From: Verrucomicrobiota bacterium
GTDB lineage: Bacteria > Verrucomicrobiota > Verrucomicrobiia > Opitutales > Seribacteraceae
Direction of reading: 5' to 3'
DNA: 10,345 nucleotides
NCBI GenBank assembly: GCA_014382645.1
Contig: JACNJI010000222.1
Location: forward strand, 1 to 10,345
Every line of letters begins with the position of its first letter. Position 1 is the stretch's first letter. Below, one piece after another: positions 9,265 through 10,345 of the stretch. The notes below the pieces were generated by a model. The model had not been told where the DNA came from, made no database searches, and worked only from the letters and a program-made list of their open reading frames with translations. The translations under genes were made by a program, and so were the position numbers.

Positions 9265-10025
9265 GCTTCCCCCTTAGCCAAATCGGCAATTGTGCGGGTC
9301 ATGCCCTCAACGCCTTGTTTTACTACGTTTGCCCTGGCAAATTCCGAAACGGTTTCGTTTCCTTCGTTCCAAGCTTTGTTCGCTTTTAAAAATTCAATGC
9401 AACCTGGAACGCTTTTGGCAATTGTGGTCGCTTCGTCGTCCAGGTCGTCAACGGGTTCGGGTGCCGGCGTCGTCGTTGCCTGGGGGGCGGCTCGTTGTGC
9501 CCTGGGGCGTCCGTCCTCATGGGTTGCGGTTTCGGCCTTGGCCCTTTGCGGGTAACTTGCCCGGCTTCCAATCCTGGGCGAATCCTGGACGGGCATGGTT
9601 GCTTGTCCGTCGTCGTCTTCTCCGGCGGGGGCAATGCCTAGAATGGACGCGAGCGAATAACGCCGGGAGTATGTAACCGCCGACCCTAGTGCATGATAAT
9701 CGGTTACGGCCATTAACGGCAACCGGCTTTCGACAAATTGCCCGCTTTCATGGGTCAAAATCGTAATTAATACGGTTCCCGTTTCGGTGCGGTCGAAAAT
9801 TTGGAGAACGGCAAGACCATTCTTTGCCAGTACGGGGCGGGCAACCCGCCAAACTTCGGTCAAGTCGGCGTATTCGTGCTTGTGCCCCTTGGCGTTCTTT
9901 TCAGCACCTTCAAGGGCCCCTTGCGCCTTGTTCAATGCCTGGGCCAATTGGTCGATTGCGGGCGACCTTTCGGCCCGTTGTTCCAGGGCGGGCGGGTCAA
10001 TTGTCGTTGGGTTTTCTTGTAACAT
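9261..10025 (-). CDS. ERF-family single-strand DNA annealing/recombination protein
   Basis: ERF proteins are phage or prophage single-strand annealing recombinases, first known as P22 Erf. With the ATG at 10025 the protein has 254 residues; an in-frame TTG two codons earlier is the alternative start. The ERF core spans about residues 25-140: LAQALNKAQGALEGAEKN, HEYADLTEV (50-58), RPVLAKNGLAVLQIF (63-77), ILTHESGQFVESRLPL (89-104), GSAVTYSRRYSLASILGI (114-131) and the acidic GEDDDG (135-140). A Pro/Ala/Gln-rich linker follows (about 150-195), then a short helical C-terminal part, as in many ERF proteins. No strong ribosome site is seen. It overlaps the preceding small gene by 29 bases and the exonuclease start by four. 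Its codon use differs from the thiamin genes. Confidence 0.85.
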   Translation of the reverse strand: MLQENPTTIDPPALEQRAERSPAIDQLAQALNKAQGALEGAEKNAKGHKHEYADLTEVWRVARPVLAKNGLAVLQIFDRTETGTVLITILTHESGQFVESRLPLMAVTDYHALGSAVTYSRRYSLASILGIAPAGEDDDGQATMPVQDSPRIGSRASYPQRAKAETATHEDGRPRAQRAAPQATTTPAPEPVDDLDDEATTIAKSVPGCIEFLKANKAWNEGNETVSEFARANVVKQGVEGMTRTIADLAKGEA

Positions 10026-10233
10026 TTTCAAGTTCTTTGTTTAGTTTTTCATTGTAGGCTTTTGAGAGAAAGGCGTTGACCGCGACCGCGGCGGGTTCCA
10101 GGTCGTCGAATTCTAATTGGTTGCCCGTGTAGTCGGACCAAAACCAAGTCGTTTTGAATTCAACGAATAGGGCGGGGTCGTCCGGGTGACTGGCCTTTAA
10201 GGTTTGCCCTTTGCTTGACCAGGTCGGCGTCAC
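9997..10233 (-). CDS. Small hypothetical protein in a phage-type recombination module
   Basis: I do not recognise this protein. From the GTG at 10233 it has 78 residues, acidic and aromatic in the middle (ALFVEFKTTWFWSDYTGN) and ending in a helical, charged stretch (FLSKAYNEKLNKELENVT). There is no membrane segment, signal peptide or known motif. The frame is open up to a TTG at 10332, which would give 111 residues. I prefer the GTG because the extra part is rich in Arg and Pro and overlaps a frame that looks more like coding sequence. The frame contains no ATG, and no good ribosome site is seen, so the start is unsure. Its end overlaps the ERF start, implying co-expression with the recombinase. 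Confidence 0.5.
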   Translation of the reverse strand: MTPTWSSKGQTLKASHPDDPALFVEFKTTWFWSDYTGNQLEFDDLEPAAVAVNAFLSKAYNEKLNKELENVTRKPNDN

Positions 10234-10237
10234 AAAG

Positions 10238-10345
10238 CTAATTCGGTTTGCTTGTTGTCCAGGCTTTCGACGGTCCAATGGGAAAGCGGTAAAAATTGTT
10301 GAGCCCCAAAACCGCGGTCGAGGTGCCCGCAATTTTCAAGGAAGT
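10238..10345 (-). CDS. C-terminal end of an unknown phage-type gene (cut by window edge)
   Basis: On the minus strand one frame is open from the window edge to TAG at 10240-10238: 35 codons, translating as TSLKIAGTSTAVLGLNNFYR and ending WTTSKPN. Its composition and codons (GCG, GGG, TTG, ATT) resemble the ERF gene more than the competing frame does. The stop lies 4 bases before the GTG of the next small gene, giving a typical compact arrangement. No family is recognisable from so short a piece, and the alternative is that the 111-residue reading of the neighbour is the real gene here. Confidence 0.35.
   Translation of the reverse strand, partial: TSLKIAGTSTAVLGLNNFYRFPIGPSKAWTTSKPN

Noticed and set aside
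9161..9270. Prophage attachment site at the boundary of phage-type and chromosomal DNA
   Set aside because: No integrase, tRNA gene or long direct repeat is visible, and the break cuts through a phage gene. An 11-base overlap fits a microhomology or assembly join better.

Overview
All genes in this window lie on the minus strand. It has two parts that do not seem to belong together. Positions 1 to about 9170 look like chromosome from a moderate-GC Gram-negative bacterium. A Tat-exported sugar isomerase, a GntP transporter and a TenI-type paralogue in a thiC-led thiamin operon suggest the Verrucomicrobiota/Planctomycetota/Bacteroidota sphere, with Verrucomicrobiota my best guess (low to moderate confidence, no marker gene present). 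Positions about 9170 to 10345 are phage-type replication/recombination sequence, with visibly different codon and base use (many GGG/CCC runs, GCC and TTG codons).

Reading in the direction of transcription (high to low coordinates), the window opens with the end of an unknown phage-type gene (10345-10238), a small unknown gene (10233-9997), an ERF-family single-strand annealing protein (10025-9261) and the first ~32 codons of a DEDD-type 3'-5' exonuclease (from 9264). At about 9168-9178 this gene stops matching its family, and a zinc-dependent alcohol dehydrogenase begins in mid-protein, without its N-terminal ~75 residues. Both broken genes read plausibly through the same 11 bases. This suggests a chimeric assembly join or a microhomology rearrangement rather than a normal prophage boundary.

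Next comes a probable sugar or sugar-acid locus: the truncated dehydrogenase (8342 to about 9178), a GntP-family permease (6693-8234) and a Tat-signal TIM-barrel isomerase/epimerase (5798-6658). The 107-bp gap before the permease holds a direct repeat and a palindrome that could be an operator.

The rest is a thiamin biosynthesis operon controlled by a well-preserved TPP riboswitch (5642-5735): thiC (3625-5562), thiS (3425-3628), a TenI-like gene (2749-3417), thiE (2108-2752), thiG (1318-2097), thiH (106-1299) and the first 32 codons of a thiF/moeB-type adenylyltransferase (1-96). Junctions are tight, with 4-base GTGA or ATGA overlaps or gaps under 20 bases. Together these genes make the pyrimidine (ThiC) and the thiazole (ThiS, ThiF, ThiG, ThiH, with TenI as likely tautomerase) and couple them (ThiE). 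No thiD or thiL is visible. Apart from the junction, most of the window is ordinary biology; I did not find a convincing new system.
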